Counted from the first letter of the stretch, positions 9,370 through 21,915 are shown. The stretch: DNA of 64,000 nt from Epiperipatus broadwayi (GCA_028023455.1 JAQFVV010006353.1:2729135-2793134); one strand, 5' to 3'. Numbers and translations: made by a program. Notes: generated by a model not told the origin, from the letters alone.

Positions 9370-10455
9370 TTAAAATATTAGTAATTATTTTTTGATATCT
9401 CCATTTCTCATCTTTATATATATATTTTAGAATTTTATATATATTACAAAAATGTTATATATAGTGTAAATATTACATTTATAGTTTCTCTCTATACATA
9501 AACGTAAATGTGTTAATGTATTTTTGCATTGTGTTTTTATCAAATGTTATAATAAATTAAAATGATTTAAATAATTATTCTTATCATAGCTATTTTTAGA
9601 ATTTTATTTAAAACAATACTTTCAGTTATTTTCATGTAATAGTAATTTTAAATCTTCTAAGCTTTTAAAATTTACATTTTACTTAAGTTAATCTAACGGA
9701 TCAGAATATTAAGACACTTTATAGAGAAAAAGTTAATATTTTGAATAAACTAAACAATTCTAATTTAAAAATGCAGAAAACTGAAGAGGTTTATTATTAA
9801 TAACTACTTGGAGATTGGAAAGATGTTTTTCAGTTTTGTTAATACTTATTTATTAAAAACTGCACATTTGAGAATTAAAAAAAAATTCACAACGCTAAAA
9901 GTTATACTTCAAAAGAGCAAAATAGCCAAAAAGAATATATATATATTATTGTTATATGCAGTACTTACTTTCAAATGTAATATTTTGCTTTAAAAGTTTG
10001 TTAAAAAATAACATCTATTATTCAACATACAATTAAATTTTCATTTTGCTTAATCCTGTGAGTTTATTTCTTGAAAACAATAAAACTTCAATTTAGTATT
10101 TTGGAAAGTATTTATTATGAAAGGATTAGGAGAAATTATTTATATAAAAGAATTATGGGAAATATTCATTAGGAAAGGATTATGGGAAATATCGTTAAAG
10201 GATTATATAGAAAAACAAATAAACATAATCAACAGTTTTTCAGTTTTCAAAAAGGTAATATAAATGACATATTGACCAATTGTGAAAACACGATCATTTA
10301 AAAAAAATCTTTTCCATTCATTAAAATAAATAAATATTTCTTCGTTTTTTCAAAGTTATGAAAAACAATCCAGTAATATTTACTAACATCAAACAAACTT
10401 CTCTGGTCTTCTAAATTAAAGTCAAATGTGAATCTATGGATTTTTAATAATAATA
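9370..10455. other. AT-rich DNA with a short degenerate minisatellite
   Basis: At about 10114-10210 a unit of roughly 27 bases, AAAGGATTATGGGAAATATT, is repeated imperfectly three or four times. Otherwise nothing recognised. Confidence 0.5.
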
Positions 10456-10462
10456 TATAGAG

Positions 10463-10590
10463 AATTAGAACACAGATTTTCCAGATCCCTTTTGTTATTC
10501 ACTCTTTCTTATAAAATCGATACGTATGACTACGGTTATATGAGATAGAGTGAATAGCAGAAGAAATCTTGAAAGCCTATGTTCATATTC
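10463..10590. repeat. Palindromic remnant of SINE A heads
   Basis: Arms 10463-10505 and 10547-10590 are inverted copies ending in GAACACAGATTTTC and AAGCCTATGTTCATATTC, which are the tRNA-like end of SINE A. They are joined head to head around ATATGAGATAGAGTG. The same layout recurs at 36902-37028. Confidence 0.55.
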
Positions 10591-10635
10591 CCTACATTAC
10601 ATTTAAACTCCAAGAACATGAATTATGCTTATTTC

Positions 10636-10670
<35 letters not shown>
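10636..10670. repeat. (AAT)n microsatellite at the 3' end of the Jockey-type LINE
   Basis: About 11 AAT units follow directly (on the minus strand) after the AATAAAGAATTGAATTG-like 3' end of the LINE. Could be the element's own 3' tail or flanking target DNA. Confidence 0.85.
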
Positions 10671-10671
<1 letters not shown>

Positions 10672-13575
10672 TCAATTCAATTCTTTATTTATTTAATGTA
10701 CATATCAACAGCATTTAGCCAATTATAGATTGCACAGTAATACAAATCTAAATAAGCATTAAAAAAAATAATAATAATAAAATAAATAATACCAATAAAA
10801 TAGAAAATCAATAAAATGCACAAATAAATAAAAAGGCAATATATCAAATGAAATTAAGGATAATATTTTTTTATGAGGACTTGGGTGAATTGTTTAAAAT
10901 CCAAATTAAAAACATCATCATTACCAAAATCTTTGTTATAAGTTCTAGGTAAACGAAATAAAGGGGAAAATCTTAATACATCAGATTTACAATTTTTCAG
11001 TTCAAAAACATTATGAGTACGAGTATTATAATTTTTTTTTTTAATACCTAAGTTAGAAAGCAAATTAGATACAGAAATATTCTGGGAGATGAATTTATGA
11101 AGAAGTTTGAGATCTCTTGTTTTTCGTCTCAGTAGTAAATCAATATAGTGTTCATTACTTAAACTATTTAATTTTGCAAATTTGTCAAAAACAGACTGAA
11201 TTCTTATGATATCTGTCCTGTTATGAGGATTCCATATAATTGAACCATACTCCAAGATGGGAAGAACTAAGGATATAAAAAGTTTAATCTTTATAAATTT
11301 ATTAAATGCTTTTCCATATCTGTAAATAGCTCCTACAATTTTAAGAGATTTATTCACCATAAAATTAATGTGATTATGAAAAGATCCATTATTGGAAAAT
11401 ATTATTCCGAGATCTCTTTGATGATCATTTGTTATAATTTTAGAGTCCCCAATATAATAGGAAAACCTTAAGACTTCAGATTTTCTAGAGTAAGAGACAA
11501 TGGAGCACTTATCCATATTTATATCTATATAATTATATTCACACCAATTCAAGAAATTATCTATATCACTTTGAAGTAAAAAACAGTCATTAATAGAATA
11601 AATATGCCTAAAAATTTTGCAATCATCTGCATAATATAGATGTGAAAATTTAATGCATGTTTTTAGGTCATCAATGTATACATTAAATAATAAAGGTGCA
11701 AGAACACTGCCTTGAGGCACCCCAGTGAAGCAATAATAAGGTAATGACAATTTACCATTAAACCTCACACAAGACATTCTATCCCTAAGAAAAGAGTCAA
11801 ACCAATTAATTAATAATTTAGAAAAACCTAACCTACAAAGCTTCTGAAGAAGAATTTTATGATTAACTCTATCAAAAGCCTTGGACATATCAAAATAAAC
11901 AACATCTAACCTAGATTGATTCTCAATTGAATTTGAAATGTGATCAAAAATAGTTAGCAAATTTGTTTCAATGGACCTATTAGGCAAAAATCCATGCTGC
12001 TCTGGTGCCAAAACCTTAGAGACATCCAAGATAATTTTATTATACAAACATCTTTCAAAAATTCGAGCAACAGTGTGTAGAATTGAAATAGGCCTATAGT
12101 CACTTACCAAATCTCTAGATCCTTTCTTAAAAATAGGAACAACTTTAGCAATTTTAAGGGAAGTAGGAAAAGTACCATTTGCTAAAGAGCAATTAAAAAT
12201 ATGCAAAAGAGGAGAAGCAATGTATTCAGCACATCCTTTATAAATGAAAGCTGGAATATTGTCAAGGCCCACACTAGAATGTAATTTAAGCTGCCCAATA
12301 GCAAAAATAACATCAGATTCAATAAATGAATCAAATGTTATCCTTTCTTCAACTAGATCATTATTTTCAGTCAAATCAGTAAAAGAATTAGATTGTTTAA
12401 AAAGCTCTGAGAAATAATGAGAAAAATCATCAGCAACTAGATTAGAATTATTATTCTGTAATTTTTTTTTTTTTGTAATACCTAAATCCTTAACTAGAGA
12501 CCAAAATTGCAAGGGATTATCAGAAATATGACTTTCAGTATTTTGTATAAATTTTTGAAAATCTCTACGATATATAACCTTTGACAATCTTCTATAATTA
12601 ATAAAATTGTTATAATAATTTAAGTTCTTAGTTTTCCAATATTTACGATGATGAAATGATTTCCTTTTAATAATTTCTTTAAGAGAAACTGAAAACCAGC
12701 GAGGAAAATGTTCAGTTAAAAAAATTTTCTTAGGAATGTATTTGTCAATTAGTTCACAAAATGATTGTTCAAAAAATTTCATACAGAAATCTACATCAGA
12801 TGAAGAATACAAATTTTCCCAGTTAAAATTGGATAATTGTAAACAAAGACCCAAATAATTTCCTTTTCTGTAGTTTCTTTTCATAGTTTTAAAGGGACAG
12901 AGTCTATTAAATTTAATATTAATATAAAATTCTAAGGGAGGATGATGCAAGTCAATGGAAAAAGGAAGAGAAGAAGTAGTTAAACATTCAATTGTAGGAA
13001 AATTACTGAGAATATAATCCAATGTGTGATCATTAAAATTGGTGTATGGATTAAATTGTTTTAAATTCAACAAATTGCAAAACCGAATCATTCTCAATGC
13101 TTTAGATGAAAAAGAGACAGAATCTATGATAGTAGTACCCGAATATAAATCCAGAATATTTAAATCTCCGGTAATAATAAAATTATCATAGCCAATCAGA
13201 AAATCTTCAAGTGATGTCAAAAAATAATCAAACTCCAACAATGACAAAGTGGGTTTGAGGTAAACATTACCCAAAATAAATTTAAAATTGTGATTTAAAG
13301 TAATTTCACACCATGTAGATTCACAAAAAGAAGAAGAAAAAGAAAGTTCTTTATAAAAAACATCTTTATGAAGAGCAATCAGAGTACCACCACCTCGAGA
13401 AATATTATCCATAGATCTGTCAGTTCGCAAAATACTAAATCTATCATCAAGAAAAGAACAATCAGGAAATTGTTAATTTAGCCAAGTTTCTGTAAGTAAA
13501 ATAAGATCAAAATGTTCTGTTTCAAAAAATTGCTTTATTTGAACACATTTAGTTCTCATACCTTTGACATTCATG
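10671..13575 (-). mobile_element. Near-complete Jockey/CR1-group LINE
   Basis: Spans a 3' UTR (10671-10853) ending in AATAAA-like sequence, and a long ORF covering endonuclease and reverse transcriptase (10854 to about 13575). No ORF1 is recognised upstream, so it is either 5' truncated at the endonuclease start or its ORF1 is unrecognisable. It lies between AAT microsatellites in the same orientation. Confidence 0.8.
10854..13575 (-). pseudogene. LINE polyprotein: APE-type endonuclease plus reverse transcriptase
   Basis: The frame opens after a TAA near 13590 and starts FLFYMNVKGMRTKC, the usual beginning of an apurinic-type endonuclease domain. LILLTETWLN carries the catalytic Glu; a TAA stop follows at 13475-13473, the only break seen. 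Next come SRGGGTLIALH, FIITGDLNI, TLDYILSN and IDLHHPP (the SDHHP-like end of the endonuclease). The RT part shows KVVPIFKKG and DYRPISIL, motif A YFDMSKAFDRVNH, motif B GVPQGSVLAPLLF, and motif C YADD at 11633-11622. The C-terminus is complete, ending in LIKKYYP. Apart from the stop the frame is open for 858 codons, so this is a young copy and could be active if the stop is a sequencing error or is read through. Jockey/CR1 superfamily; the exact clade is not certain. Confidence 0.9.
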
Positions 13576-13764
13576 TAAAACAAGAAAGGCCTACCATGTT
13601 ACCCACAAAGATAATGCAAACAACACAAATAAAAACAAAGAGAAAAAGAAAGAGATAAAGAAAAAATAAAAATAAAATAGATAGTAAAACAAAATAAATT
13701 CTCTTAAAACCTTAGAGAACTGGCCAGAGATCCATAAAAAAAAAAAAAAAATAAAAAAAATAAA

Positions 13765-13999
<235 letters not shown>

Positions 14000-14430
14000 T
14001 AAAAACCAACAATAATATATAAAATTATACAATGTAAAAATATTAAATGCATACCCACAATGTTTTTAAAAAAGAAGAAATATAAAGAGATTGGAAACAA
14101 GTAATGGGTCTAGAATCATATTAGTACATATTTAAAAATCAATTTATTATTGATAGATACTGAACATATGATAAAGTTAGATGTGAGAGATAGTCACCTG
14201 GGCCAATTGATGAGACCTGTTTCAGCATTAAATGCATCTTGGTGGTCATGTGGTCTGGAGACTATTAAGTAAACGTAAAAAAAGTAATAATCTATAAAAT
14301 CAGAAAAATATTTATCTTTTCTTGTACTATTTGTAATTTACATATTTATAAGTTTTGAACACTTAACGAAGAAAAAGTAATGCTTTAATTACTGCTATAA
14401 TTTGCTGCACATTTTCAATATTGGTGGTCA
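14000..14430 (+). repeat. SINE A body fragment in AT-rich DNA
   Basis: At about 14180-14265, CCAATTGATGAGACC and CAGCATTAAATGCATCTTGGTGG resemble the central body of SINE A in plus orientation. The rest is unrecognised. Confidence 0.4.
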
Positions 14431-14439
14431 GAATTATGT

Positions 14440-14690
14440 GCAAATATTGCCATGAAGGTGGGATAGCATAATATCTCTATAGCCAGGCAAATAAAATGTA
14501 AAATATAAATCATTATTTCTAAAACATGACTAAGAATATGGTCACACTTTTGACCCAGCAAGAATAAAAGTAGTTTACTCTGAGAGGGATGATAGGAAGT
14601 ATAAATCCAAGGAAGCATGGTTTATCACTAATAACCCCCATGCTATAAACACAAAAGAATCCTGCATTCTCTTATCAAAGAAATGAAATA
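14440..14690 (+). pseudogene. Penelope-like GIY-YIG endonuclease, C-terminal fragment
   Basis: One frame gives KYKSLFLKHD, a TAA at 14531-14533, then EYGHTFDPARIKVVYSERDD and KSKEAWFITNNPHAINTKES. The H--GH-FD, KV-YSER and EAW-I--N--AIN blocks match the second half of the GIY-YIG endonuclease of PLEs; the Glu of EAW is the catalytic metal ligand. The YIG half upstream (around YIGGQNYV at 14420) is too mutated to follow. Related pieces at 48.4 and 57.5 kb align with it. Confidence 0.7.
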
Positions 14691-14827
14691 TGTAAATAGG
14701 GCATTTACAAATGTGCACTTTATTTAAATGTATTGATTCCTGTGGCAAAATACAAGAGCTATGATTCTGATCGTCAACATCAAAAGTACGCTCAGCCAAT
14801 TATAATAATAAAAAGCATTACCTTTTT

Positions 14828-15059
14828 TGTTGGGCTGGATATATTGCTAGATGATAATAGATGGACAATTGAAATCTTACACCAGATTCCAAGAGATTGT
14901 AAAATACCCAGAAAGAGACCACATGTGAGATGGATGGATGAAATAAGAAAGCGTGCAGAGGTGATTTGGAGAAGAGAGGTTAGAGATTGGAGAAGATGGA
15001 TTGAACTTAGAGAGACCTTCATCCTGCAGTGGATTGATAATGATTGACAATGATGATGA
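14828..15059 (+). pseudogene. RTE-like LINE 3' fragment
   Basis: Reads DDNRWTIEI, PRDCKIPRKRPHVRWMDEI, then ETFILQWIDND, and ends in a GACAATGATGATGA tail. Nearly the same sequence as the fragment at 1-501, so relatively young, but truncated to the last ~230 bases. A short deletion has removed the RRD before DDNR. Confidence 0.85.
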
Positions 15060-15221
15060 AGCAATTATAAAGAGGCATTAAGGATAACCTCAATATACTT
15101 ATAATTCAGAGTATTTTTTTCAAAGACAAAAATTTTAAAGAAAAGGGAAATTTGATATTCTCACTTTCTCATGTATGAATTATAGTTTTAATGTATCATC
15201 AAATGAGAAATGAAGTTATTA

Positions 15222-16000
15222 CAAAAAAAAACACATTGTAGAGGGAATGTAAGCATTGATGTAAACAAGATTAAGAGTTAAACCAATAGAAAACAAGAAC
15301 AGAAAAGTTTAAAAATATAAAGGTGAGGTGGAATTATAACAGGTAAAAAAATCAGAAGCTATTTAGATTAACAGATTTAAAAAAAATTCCAAATGGAAGC
15401 TTACATGTATGATCATGTTTGTTGATACAGTATGACTTTTTAAGAATCTCAGTGCTTCAGTGATCTTACGATAGCGATAGTGACAAATCTGGATAGAATC
15501 CTGATGTTTAAACAAGATATCTATTTAATGATCCACATCCATAGCATAGACTGAGAGCAAAATGATGAACATTGGTGAACTGCAGTAGCATTTTCACTAT
15601 GAATATAGGTCACAATATAGATTTCTCAAATAGCAGGTCCCATCATGTTGGGATATTCTTCGCCAATGTAAGATTAGAGAAACTCAAAATTCTTAGAAGA
15701 CTAGCATCAACAAAGGTATTGATACAAGTAAATGAATATGGGACATGATATATATTTCTCAAATACCAAGTCCTGTCCAGTTGTGACACTTTCATTGATA
15801 TAAAATTAAAATAACCATCAAGATCCTTAAACTACCTTCCATTTGGTTTTTTTTTTAAACTCATTAGTCATAGTAACTTCTGATTTTTTTATCTAGTACT
15901 GTTCCATCCTTTCTCTTATATTTTTAAAATTTTATGATCGTTTTCTGTTGGTATTTTTGTTACACACCAATGCTGGTATTTCTACAATTGTTTTTTACAT
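15222..16000. mobile_element. 780-bp foldback element with long inverted ends
   Basis: Arms of about 175 bases (15222-15396 and about 15836-16005) are inverted copies, with blocks such as AAAAAAATCAGAAG and CAAATGGA shared. The inside (15397-15835) contains a two-copy direct repeat around ATATAGATTTCTCAAATA and ATATATATTTCTCAAATA. No ORF found. A non-autonomous foldback or DNA transposon; class unknown. Confidence 0.65.
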
Positions 16001-16004
16001 TATT

Positions 16005-16490
16005 CAATCATTAAACAATGCAATCCAGCTGAAACATGAGTATGTTAGTACTATAGATCATCAAAATCTCACTCTGAATAATTTATCTTTTATATATGTG
16101 AAATTTAAATGAAAGTAATAAATAATTCTCCACAAGCTATGAATACATTAATAATAATAAAGAATAGAATGGAACATCTATTGTGTAAGTTTTATATGAT
16201 TATAAGCTTTCTTTTAATGATGTTTCTGAAAATAAATAATGAGTTTTATATATTAGCTTATTATAAGCTATTTATAAATTATTATGAAATTAATGTCATA
16301 AAATTAATGAAATGTAAGGTTGTAAATATAAATATCAAATTCACTTAGCTTAACATGTCCTGTAAATCATTGGATAAATAACAGTATTACATAAGTATAT
16401 TATGGCACCTTTGAAAATAAGAACTATCTTTATTCTCTCTATATGAAATTGTAATTTCCAATTACAATTAGATTGCATAATGATACTGGG
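16005..16490. other. AT-rich DNA, no gene seen
   Basis: Nothing recognised; open frames here are low-complexity and lack domain motifs. Confidence 0.45.
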
Positions 16491-16493
16491 AAA

Positions 16494-17405
16494 GTCAACA
16501 TTGAGAAGGGTGTAAGACAGAGTGACTCCATATCTCCAAAAATTTTTACAGCAGTGCTGCAAGAAGTATTTTGTGAATTAAAATAAAAAACTAAAGGAGT
16601 GAAAGTAAATGGACATTATTTAAGTCATTTAGATTTTGCAGATGATATAGTTGATTTTGCAAATAATGCTTTAGAGCTTCAGGAAATGTTGCAGGAGTTA
16701 TCAGATGAAAGTAGGAAAGTAGGATTAAAGATAAATGTTAAAAAGACTAAAGTAATGTTTAATGGATTTTCCCAAAATATGAAAATAAAGATTGATTTTG
16801 ATGAGTTAGAAGAAGTTAACAGTTACAAATACCTTGGTTAAATTATTAATACATATGGAAACATAATGGATGAAATTAATCATAGAATTAAACTTGGTTG
16901 GAGTACTTTTGGTAGAAATAACTTGATACTAAAAGGAAATATGCCTATGTGTTTGAAAAGGTTTTTTTTTAATAAATGTGTTTTACCATTTCTTACTTAT
17001 GGATCTGAGAATTGGACACTTAATAGAAGAGCAATACAGAGACTTCAGACCACTTAAAGAAGTATGGAGAGATGCATGTTGGGAGTAACAAGAAGAGATC
17101 GAAAACACAATATATGGGTAAGAGAACAAACAGGTGTTATTGATCTCATTGAAAAAATTAAAAGATTGGAGTGGAGTTGGGCTGGACATATTGCTAGAAG
17201 AGATGATAATAGATGGACAATTGAAATCTTGAACTGGATTCCAAGAGATTGTAAAAGACCAGAAAGAGATCACATGTCAGATGGGTGGATGAAATAAGAA
17301 AGTGTGTAGGGGTAGTGTGGAGAAGAGAAGCTAAAGATCAGAGAAGATGTATTGAACTTGGAGAGACCTTCATTGCAATGGATTGATAATGGTTGATGAT
17401 GATGA
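16494..17405 (+). pseudogene. RTE-like LINE, RT palm to 3' end
   Basis: The longest RTE piece in the window. It begins inside the RT with IEKGVRQSDSISPKIFTAVL (motif B), continues LSHLDFADDIVDFAN (motif C; FADD at 16635-16646) and LKINVKKTKVMFNG, then the thumb and C-terminal signature ending near 17390 with a GATGATGA tail. In-frame stops occur at about 16585, 16841 and 17057, and a frameshift near 17265. A one-base difference in an AT run (KRFFFNKC) separates it from the fragment at 1-501. Inactive. Confidence 0.88.
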
Positions 17406-17496
17406 ATTTCCAAAATGATTTATGCTACATTTAAGCTTGAGCCCTTTTACAGAACATTCTCATTCCAAATATATTACTAAGAATTATTTTTGAAGG

Positions 17497-17793
17497 CTGT
17501 CTCATAAGGAGACATTTTATTCAACTTGCAAATAATTTTACTTTACCTTTATCAAGGCCCATTCATTCAGTCGGATAAAAGCAGAATTCCTCATTTATCT
17601 GACCTTCCAACTGTATATATTGTAAATAAATGAACACTGATACCTGAACAGGTGGAAACTTATTACTAATGGTGAACTTAGTTCGCCAATTACTCTAGCT
17701 ACCTTAACATTTTATATCAGAGTGAATAAATGGGATTTGATAAATAAAACATAAAATTATTTGCAAGTTTATTAAAATGTCTCATTATGAGCT
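17497..17793. mobile_element. Foldback element (300 bp)
   Basis: CTCATAAGGAGACATTTTAT at 17501 and GCAAATAATTTTA up to 17540 are mirrored at 17752-17793. Inside, CTGATACCTGAACAGGTGGAAAC looks superficially like a hammerhead but lacks the G8-A9 bases. No ORF. Confidence 0.65.
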
Positions 17794-18017
17794 TATTTAC
17801 AGGCTATTTAAATGAGTAATATTTAAGCAAATACATAATTTTCATTTTTAATTTCCTTATCATTATCAAAAACTTAAAAAATAAATGGATCATTATATTC
17901 TTTATCATTTACTTATATATGAATATTAAAAATCCATAGTTTATGGGAAAGTTGTTATTTCTGTTTAAATTGCATATCACGTGATCACTATTTCTTATGC
18001 TATCACATTACTGTTAT

Positions 18018-18182
18018 TAAAACAAGAAAAACTCTCTCCATAGTGCCATTCAGTGCGTCTGGGGATATTGGATGAGTAGGCACTAGATAGGGATTTTATG
18101 CACAAGCCTTCTGGCATCCATTGATTACTCTGGTTGGCACTGAGTGGCACTACTATATGGAGAGAGTTTTCCCTGTTTTAAA
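18018..18182. mobile_element. CTCTCCAT foldback with half a hammerhead unit inside
   Basis: Inverted ends AAAACTCTCTCCATAGTGCC (18029) and GGCACTACTATATGGAGAGA (from 18148) enclose about 75 bases that match the part of the 7-kb hammerhead unit downstream of its predicted cleavage site, beginning GTCTGGGGATATTGG at 18057. The upstream half, with the ribozyme core, is absent. Confidence 0.65.
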
Positions 18183-18224
18183 TTGCATATACATTAAGCT
18201 ATGCATATTTGGTATATATATATA

Positions 18225-18460
18225 TAATTATTCGTCTGCATTCAGAATGGGTTATATTTACCTATTTAAAGAAGTTTATTTAAACTTCTTTGTATCAATA
18301 ATTTCAATCTCTATGGCCAAGGTGCAATCTTCAGTGTTTATATATGCATATTAGACTATTAATGAAGGTGAGATTACATCATCATTGTTAAAACAAGGTT
18401 GCCTTAACAACAGTTTGATATTGTTGATGGTTATTGATATTGGGATTGTCTAAGTGTCGA
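18225..18460 (+). repeat. Dispersed repeat D (partial)
   Basis: Matches 39961-40280 (blocks GGTTATATTTACCT, GGTTGCCTT, AACAGTTTGA) and the reverse of 33400-33670 and 26560-26650. In the 40-kb copy the ends are inverted repeats. No coding capacity. Confidence 0.55.
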
Positions 18461-18464
18461 CTGC

Positions 18465-19235
18465 TTTTTAATGATATATATATAAATATATGTAATAATA
18501 AATATTTTATACAGAATAAACATAATTTCATGTGATAATTACTAAATAGAATATTTGAAATATCCTTGTGTCATATTCAATAACTTTTCTTAATAAAAAT
18601 TAATCTATTTTCTATTGTAGTTTAGATTTTTTTATATAGAGCAGCAGCCAGAATGTAATCTTTAATCAGTCCATAACCTTAAATGTAAATTGCTTTAGAA
18701 AAGGCTGATGCTAATTTTAAAGAGTAGAGATCTGTTGTGTTTGTGCTATAGACTGGTCAGAATCACTATTCATAGTCACTTGAGAATAACAAGCAACAAC
18801 AAAATATATACTAAAATTTAGATACAATGGTTTTGTTAATATTAGATCAATGTTGTGATTTTCCTTTTGAACTTTGATATGTCCAGTTTATGGATATCTT
18901 ACCTCTTGTGCAGGTATGGTGATGACGATTGTAGAAGGTAGCTTCTTGCTTTTGCAGTCTCACTTTTCCAATATATAATGGACAATGTATGTAGTGCCAT
19001 GCAATATATTACATTTGTCTGATGTCTGAATACCTAAAAGTTAGCCGTCTTAGTTCTCAAATGGGCCTCAATATATAGCAAAATCCCCATCTTTAGTGGA
19101 AACAATTGGATTCACTGAACTAGCTTTCCAATTCTCCTGTTTATTCTTCTGTTATTGTTCTTTTATTGGTCAGTTTTGACAATTTCATTATTTGAGAGTA
19201 AGCTTAGATGATTAGGATGCATTCACAATTAGATG
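18465..19235. other. Unrecognised sequence
   Basis: AT-rich but of mixed complexity around 18880-19200. No frame, tRNA-like box or repeat recognised. Confidence 0.4.
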
Positions 19236-19239
19236 TTTA

Positions 19240-19540
19240 ATTTATTTTTAAACTCAACAATAGTCACATGTTCAATGATAAATAAAATTTTATATTGAGT
19301 AAGTGTAATTTTATGTGATATTTACCAATTCTATTTTAACTAAAATTTAAACTGACTTCTAGCTGCAATATTTAATAACTGTCATTAAAATACATAGCTG
19401 ATTTAAGATTCCTCTCTGCCTGTTATTGTTTTGGATAACCCCATACAAAAAGATCTACAATAGAATAAGAAGCACTCATTTTTCTATTGCAAAAAGTTGT
19501 GGAACATAGCTACTAGAGGACAGTTCAAATATTAATTAAA
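19240..19540 (+). repeat. Dispersed repeat C (single copy)
   Basis: Shares CTGTTATTGTT, ATTGCAAAAAGTTGTGGAAC and CTAGAGGACAGTTCAAATATTA with the tandem copies at 38196-38710. The left arm is decayed. A foldback-type element, see 38 kb. Confidence 0.55.
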
Positions 19541-19559
19541 ACAGAATTCACAATTATTA

Positions 19560-20270
19560 CTTGACATTATATATACATTGTAATAAAAATAATGAATTAT
19601 ACGGGTAATGGCTGTATCCCCAATTGAGACTGGATAACCAGCGAACAAATATACATAAACGAATAATCAGAATAGTGAAATAGTCTGCAACAACAATATC
19701 TCAACAGTTCACTAATGTTCAATCCCTTGATTTACTTTCAGACTGGCTCCTACAAAAATGGTTCCCAATTGGCTCAGTTTATGCACACCTTGGCCCCAGT
19801 CCAATTACACTGCATACAAACACATCATAGTATAGCACTGCAACTGACTATAATATTTTTACAGATTCTATCTCTGCAATAGTCCACTTTTAATTCCACT
19901 TGAAACTGCTGGAAATTCAACTCTTCATTTAACTGCTATCCGGATGATTTCCTCAAGCTATGGTCTCTCAATCTTTATGGGCCTATTCAGATATTATCTG
20001 TGAATATATTTTCACTGAGTGCTACACATTAACTGAAGCACTGAGACTAGATCTCTGCTACACCAGAATTAAACTGGGAAATCAATTGGAGATGCACTCG
20101 AATGGTGGACGTACTTGTTAGTACCCTTTTTATAGCTTTCTGATTACTCCTACAATTAATTACCTTCTCCATATAATGTAAGGTATTTAGGTCTATAGCT
20201 AATTAAATTGTGCCTTCAGAATTCCTTACTATATAAGGCAATTTAGTCTCTTAGCAAGAAATATTTCTTG
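19560..20270. other. Unrecognised, less AT-rich block
   Basis: About 19700-20120 is richer in C and G than its surroundings and has no long open frame. It may be an old transposon end; I cannot name it. Confidence 0.35.
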
Positions 20271-20278
20271 GAATTTTA

Positions 20279-20889
20279 TCGATCGCCATTAATTTATTAT
20301 AAGAGAGACCTCTACAAATCTAAACACAAGATTTGACTTTATAAAGAAAAAAGAGCAGCCCACTCTTATCTTTAATCTATTTTTCTAATTATATAGGCAA
20401 ATCTAAAGCATTTTGATTTGGGAGCATGAAGCTAATAAATTCTTCAATGATTATGTCCACTATTTCTGTTAAACATTAACGACCATGAAATCTTTCAATT
20501 TACAATGAGTTAATAATCAGATCTTAAATTTAGAAATATTTTGATTCAATTGAAAGTTGTAAATATTAATCCTTATTAAGCACGTGAACCCGTAATATTT
20601 AATAAGACTATAAACTTAGTACATGTGCCTTGAATGCTTAATTTATTACAAGAGTGACCTCTACAAATCCAAATACAAGATTTGACTTTATAAGGATAAG
20701 AGCAAACCACTCTTATATTCAACCTATTTTTCTAATTATATTGGCAAATCTAAGTACATGTGCCTTGAGTGCTTAATTTATTACAAGAGTGACCTCTACA
20801 AATCCAAATACAAGATTTGACTTTGTAAAGATAAGAGCAAACCACTCTTATATTCAACCTATTTTTTCTAATTATATTGGCAAATCTAA
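20279..20889 (+). repeat. Tandem repeat, 135-bp unit
   Basis: Two adjacent copies (20619-20753 and 20754-20889) are almost identical, beginning GTACATGTGCCTTGA and ending TTGGCAAATCTAA. A third, more diverged copy lies at about 20279-20405. Recent local duplication. Confidence 0.9.
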
Positions 20890-21805
20890 TTAAATTTTTA
20901 TCAGTTTGCAATCTAAAAAAAAATTCTAGTTTTTCTGGAGTGCACAAACTTGAATATACAATATTTATTCTACAACGGATGTTATTTTATTTATATATAT
21001 GTAAGTGTTACATTTTGATTTATATGAGTCAAACTTTCTGTGTTTGTAACTGCGGTAACAAAGTCATCAGATAAATATTTTGATAATTATTACTAATTAC
21101 TTATTAAACTAGAGATTATCTCTAACTTATGCATACATTTTACATCTCAGTTAAAGATTAATATATCTGTTTTTTCATTCTACATAACTGCACGGAAAAA
21201 TTCAACTGCAGACATATCCATTGTGCAGACATTATTTCAGGTGCGTCGTCAAAAAAAACAAAACAAAAACAGTACATTTATAGTGAATAATAAACGTTGA
21301 AGCACCACCAATTTCCAAATCAATAGAAGATAAAGTTAATTTTTTCATCCTTGCATAACTTTATCATGTCTACACATATACACATAGTATAATTTATTTT
21401 CTCTGTACATACATATAAACGGTACGAAAAATGGCTGCTTTCAGAGTTGACAAACGAAATGTTGATTTTCTATTTATTAGTATTTTTTAATTAATTAATG
21501 AAAGCTGGCTTTTTTAATTAGAGTAAAACAAATATTATTTGTTTGTTTATTTAAAGGATACAGAATTTGATTTAATTACTCATAATTAAAATTAATTGTG
21601 ATATTTTAAAAATAAATAGTGCATATTCTGAAAGGTAAAATTTGTTGCCAGTAGATAGTGTTATATAAAAAAAGAAATTCAACCCATTCATTACTACAAG
21701 GCAGAGAGATATGGTGTAGGGAAAGAGATGACAAATATAAAAATATAGCCTGAAATTGCTAAAAATACTTGAAAAATTAAAGCTGCTCTAAATAGAAAAA
21801 GTGCG
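20890..21805. other. AT-rich DNA, no gene seen
   Basis: No frame or repeat recognised. Confidence 0.45.
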
Positions 21806-21807
21806 TC

Positions 21808-21915
21808 AAGCATTGGTGGTCAAGAGGTCGGCGACAGCTGCTTTACAAGCAGTTGTCCCGGGTTAGCGGGTTCGCTTCCTGGCTGATGCTATGACACATG
21901 GAGAAAAAGTGTTTT
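21808..21915 (+). mobile_element. tRNA-derived SINE, family B
   Basis: Starts GGTGGTCAAGAGGTCGGCGA (box-A-like), has TTTACAAGCAG in the anticodon-stem position, and GGGTTCGCTTCC (box B) at about 21868-21879. A second copy in opposite orientation at 23694-23795 shares CTGATGCT-TGACACATG after box B. A tRNA-like pol III promoter in dispersed copies identifies a SINE head; the 3' body is unclear. Confidence 0.75.

Noticed and set aside
17642-17670. CTGATACCTGAACAGGTGGAAAC as a hammerhead
   Set aside because: CUGAU is followed by AC instead of GA and no cleavage triplet pairs; too far from the core.
21808-21880. Functional tRNA gene
   Set aside because: Box A and B are present but the acceptor stem does not pair, and a diverged copy exists at 23.7 kb; it is a SINE head.
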